From Kofleriaceae bacterium (lineage in GTDB: Bacteria; Myxococcota_A; Polyangia; Haliangiales; Haliangiaceae): a DNA stretch of 17,907 nt. The position numbers and the translations under genes were made by a program. Under the pieces are notes generated by a model that was not told the DNA's origin, searched no databases, and was given only the letters and a program-made list of their open reading frames with translations. The stretch is taken from NCBI GenBank assembly GCA_024642805.1, contig JAHEAK010000025.1:1-17907 (forward strand), written 5' to 3'. This document shows positions 16,145-17,907 of this stretch, piece by piece; the stretch's first letter is position 1; every line of letters begins with the position of its first letter.

Positions 16145-17887
16145 CTAGCGGAACACGAAGGGATAGGTCACAGACATGCCTTGCTCGGTCTTCTTGAACT
16201 TGGCGCGCTTGACGGCGGAGACCACGCAGCTGCGCAGGGGTTCGCTACCGCCACTGGCTTCGGCGCTCTCGACCTTGCCGCTGCCACCAATCTTGATTTT
16301 GACTTTCACGGTGCCTTTGCCGCCGTTCTTGTCACCGCACGAAGACACCCGGCCTTTGACAGCGCCGATGCCGGCACTCACGTCAGACTTGGAGAGCTTC
16401 TCAGGCAGGCCGCTGCTCTTGCTGGAGCTTGACGAACTCGACGAGCTGGAGCTGTTGTACTTCTTGCAGCAGGCTTTGCCCGGGTCGACCAGACAGGTCA
16501 CCTCGTCACATCCGCCCTTGCTGTTGTCTTCCGGCGGTGGCGTCACTTTGGTGGTGCGATCAGGAGTCTTGTCCTTGCTCTTGCTGCTGGAGCTGGAGCT
16601 CGAGCTCGAGTTGGAGCTCTTGTCGCGCCCCTTGTCGGACTTGGACTTGCTGCCCTTGTCTGGGGTCGAACTGCCAGCCTCGGCCGTCAGATTGTTCTCC
16701 GCAGGATCGGTCTCGGTCTCGGTGGCAGCAGGCTCGGCCGTCTCGGTGCCTTCGGTTTTCACCTCGGTTGCAGGCGTCTGTGGCTCGGTTGGCTCGGTGG
16801 CCGACTCCTCGGTATCGGCGGCGGCATTTTCCGCTGCATTGGTGGCGACCGCAGGCTTGTCCTTGTCGCCGCCCTTGAGCACGACAACGACCAGTACGAC
16901 AGCGGCAACCAGGAGAGCCGCGATGACGCCAACCAGAGCGTAGAGCAATTTCTTGTCGGCCCCAGCGGACTGGGTTGGCAAGAGCACGGGCGAAGCGCTT
17001 TCGAAAGCGCTTTGGCTAAAGACGGGCAAGTCGTCGGCACTTCCGCTCGGGGTCGCCCGATGACCGGGCGCTCCTTTGTCGGCCAGGTACACCGAGGCCA
17101 TCGAACGAATGTCGATGAGGCCCGAACCTTCGCTGCCGCCGGTATTGCTCGACATCGATTTGGACGAGCTGGCAGCCACGGGGGCCGCTTTCGGAGAATC
17201 ACTTGCGAGAGCAGCCAGATTGCCGAGCGAGAAGAGCACCGAGTTTTCGTTGCGCTGGCCCTTGAGCTGCGCCTCCGCTTCCTTGCTCATCGGAATTTCA
17301 CCGGTGTGCTCACCAACCGAGTCACCACCTCCGAAGAGGTCTCCGCCGCGCGAGGCGCCGCTGTTGCCGAAGAGGTCGCCACCGCTAGCCGGGCTGGCGC
17401 TTGCGGCACCAAAGAGATCCGCAGAGGCAGCGGGGCTAGCCGCGACAGGAGCGGCACCGAACATGCCGCCAGCTTCGGGTTGCGCGGCACCACCAAGATC
17501 GGCGAAGTCAGCCACCTCGGGAATGCGCTCCCAATCGGCGAAGCCTTCTTTCCAGATATAGGTCTCGCCATCGATCTCACCACTGGCAAAACGCTGGCGA
17601 ACTTCGGCTGCCGTCATCGGCCCGACCTGCTCTTGATCGATGACCACGTGCCACTCGGCATCGGCGGCCATCGCCTCTTGTGGCGAGTCATAGCCCTGGT
17701 AATCGAATACCTTGGTGTCTTTGTTGGGTTGTGCCTCTTCGGCAGCGGGAGCGGCGGCCTCGTCGGCGTTACCGCGCACAACAATGATGTTGCTGCACTT
17801 CTTACACCGAATCTTGAAGACTTTGCCGGCGACCTTTTCGTCGGCTATGGAGTATTTGGCAGCACACGCATCACAAACGATCTTCAT
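16145..17887 (-). CDS. GltJ/AgmX-like protein: zinc ribbon, GYF, membrane helix, TonB-like tail
   Basis: The protein is 580 residues; AAGGG sits 6 bases before the ATG. Domains in order: an MJ0042-type zinc ribbon with C5, C8, C28, C31 (CxxC-x19-CxxC); a GYF_2 domain (about 78-128, containing VGPMTAAEV and YIWKEGFADWERI); a disordered Ala/Gly/Ser linker with three DLFG motifs (157-186); SVLFSL (216-221) in RNENSVLFSLGNL; and GLIDIRSMA (256-264). Then come one membrane helix (314-337), a Thr/Glu/Pro-rich linker, and two poly-Ser tracts around a C-x4-C-x7-CC motif (460-474). A C-terminal TonB-like domain of the AgmX/PglI type (about 494-580) ends SVTYPFVFR. In Myxococcus GltJ, this layout couples cytoplasmic gliding regulators to periplasmic partners; many myxobacterial paralogues have no known role. 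No other gliding gene is in the window, so orthology with GltJ is not claimed. Confidence 0.9.
   Translation of the reverse strand: MKIVCDACAAKYSIADEKVAGKVFKIRCKKCSNIIVVRGNADEAAAPAAEEAQPNKDTKVFDYQGYDSPQEAMAADAEWHVVIDQEQVGPMTAAEVRQRFASGEIDGETYIWKEGFADWERIPEVADFADLGGAAQPEAGGMFGAAPVAASPAASADLFGAASASPASGGDLFGNSGASRGGDLFGGGDSVGEHTGEIPMSKEAEAQLKGQRNENSVLFSLGNLAALASDSPKAAPVAASSSKSMSSNTGGSEGSGLIDIRSMASVYLADKGAPGHRATPSGSADDLPVFSQSAFESASPVLLPTQSAGADKKLLYALVGVIAALLVAAVVLVVVVLKGGDKDKPAVATNAAENAAADTEESATEPTEPQTPATEVKTEGTETAEPAATETETDPAENNLTAEAGSSTPDKGSKSKSDKGRDKSSNSSSSSSSSSKSKDKTPDRTTKVTPPPEDNSKGGCDEVTCLVDPGKACCKKYNSSSSSSSSSSSKSSGLPEKLSKSDVSAGIGAVKGRVSSCGDKNGGKGTVKVKIKIGGSGKVESAEASGGSEPLRSCVVSAVKRAKFKKTEQGMSVTYPFVFR
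16421..16453 (-). repeat. Poly-serine tract 2 (eleven Ser codons)
   Basis: Eleven consecutive serines (residues 479-489) use mixed codons (AGC, TCC, TCG, AGT, TCA), so the DNA is less repetitive than in tract 1 and the serine run seems to be kept at the protein level. It directly precedes the TonB-like C-terminal domain and is probably a flexible spacer. Confidence 0.8.
16583..16609 (-). repeat. Poly-serine tract 1 (nine Ser codons)
   Basis: Nine consecutive serines (residues 427-435) are encoded by alternating AGC and TCG/TCC codons, giving a near-perfect AGCTCN hexanucleotide repeat. Such a DNA repeat can change length in steps of two codons without breaking the frame. It lies in the periplasmic linker of the GltJ-like protein. 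Confidence 0.8.
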
Positions 17888-17907
17888 CTCAGGCCCTTCA
17901 TGCGCAC

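Noticed and set aside
16176..16943. 255-codon plus-strand frame over the GltJ-like gene
   Set aside because: Leu/Ser repeats mirror the poly-Ser and Thr/Glu tracts of the sense strand; no independent coding evidence.

Overview
This GC-rich window carries 13 full-length protein-coding genes or gene remnants plus one gene cut by the left edge. Several features point to a Myxococcota (deltaproteobacterial) chromosome. One is an MJ0042-type zinc ribbon + GYF + transmembrane + TonB-like tail protein of the GltJ/AgmX kind. Others are a lipoprotein with MopE-type metal-binding repeats, an IPT/TIG repeat protein, and frequent GTG/TTG starts. I see no phage, transposon, CRISPR, tRNA or rRNA.

Layout. 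1-1159 (+): the 3' part of a phospholipase C-like phosphoesterase, whose stop codon lies in the first unit of a 13-bp tandem repeat. 1380-3767 (+): a secreted protein of nine IPT/TIG repeats. 4046-4816 (-): a coiled-coil / membrane-helix / coiled-coil protein with its own terminator. 4988-14654 (+): eleven co-directional genes with gaps of at most 34 bp and several overlaps, probably one long envelope operon. It encodes a CpsB/CapC-type PHP phosphatase, a UPF0104 membrane protein, a small secreted protein, threonine aldolase, a TPR lipoprotein, and an Mla/MCE-type lipid ABC transporter. 14679-16060 (-): a MopE-repeat lipoprotein gene split by an apparent 1-nt frameshift. 16145-17887 (-): the GltJ/AgmX-like protein, with an intrinsic terminator.

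The most interesting object is the transporter at 9405-14654. Every core Mla part is present twice, in the order ATPase-permease-permease-ATPase-MCE-MCE (F1-E1-E2-F2-D1-D2). The two ATPases carry complementary defects. F1 lacks the H-loop histidine (Ser instead) and has a non-standard Walker A, but keeps an intact LSGGM signature. F2 keeps Walker A, Walker B and the H-loop but has LSDGM as its signature. In a head-to-tail F1/F2 dimer both defects fall in the same ATP site. That predicts an asymmetric heterodimeric lipid transporter with one catalytic and one degenerate site. The upstream TPR lipoprotein is a candidate envelope partner; no MlaA, MlaB or MlaC gene is visible here.

A second signal is a short motif, R-[NK]-E-[NS]-SVLFSL-x-x-L, shared by two otherwise unrelated cytoplasmic regions: the coiled-coil membrane protein and the GltJ-like protein. 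All six SVLFSL codons differ between the two copies. The terminators of the same two genes also share an unusual U-tract tail.
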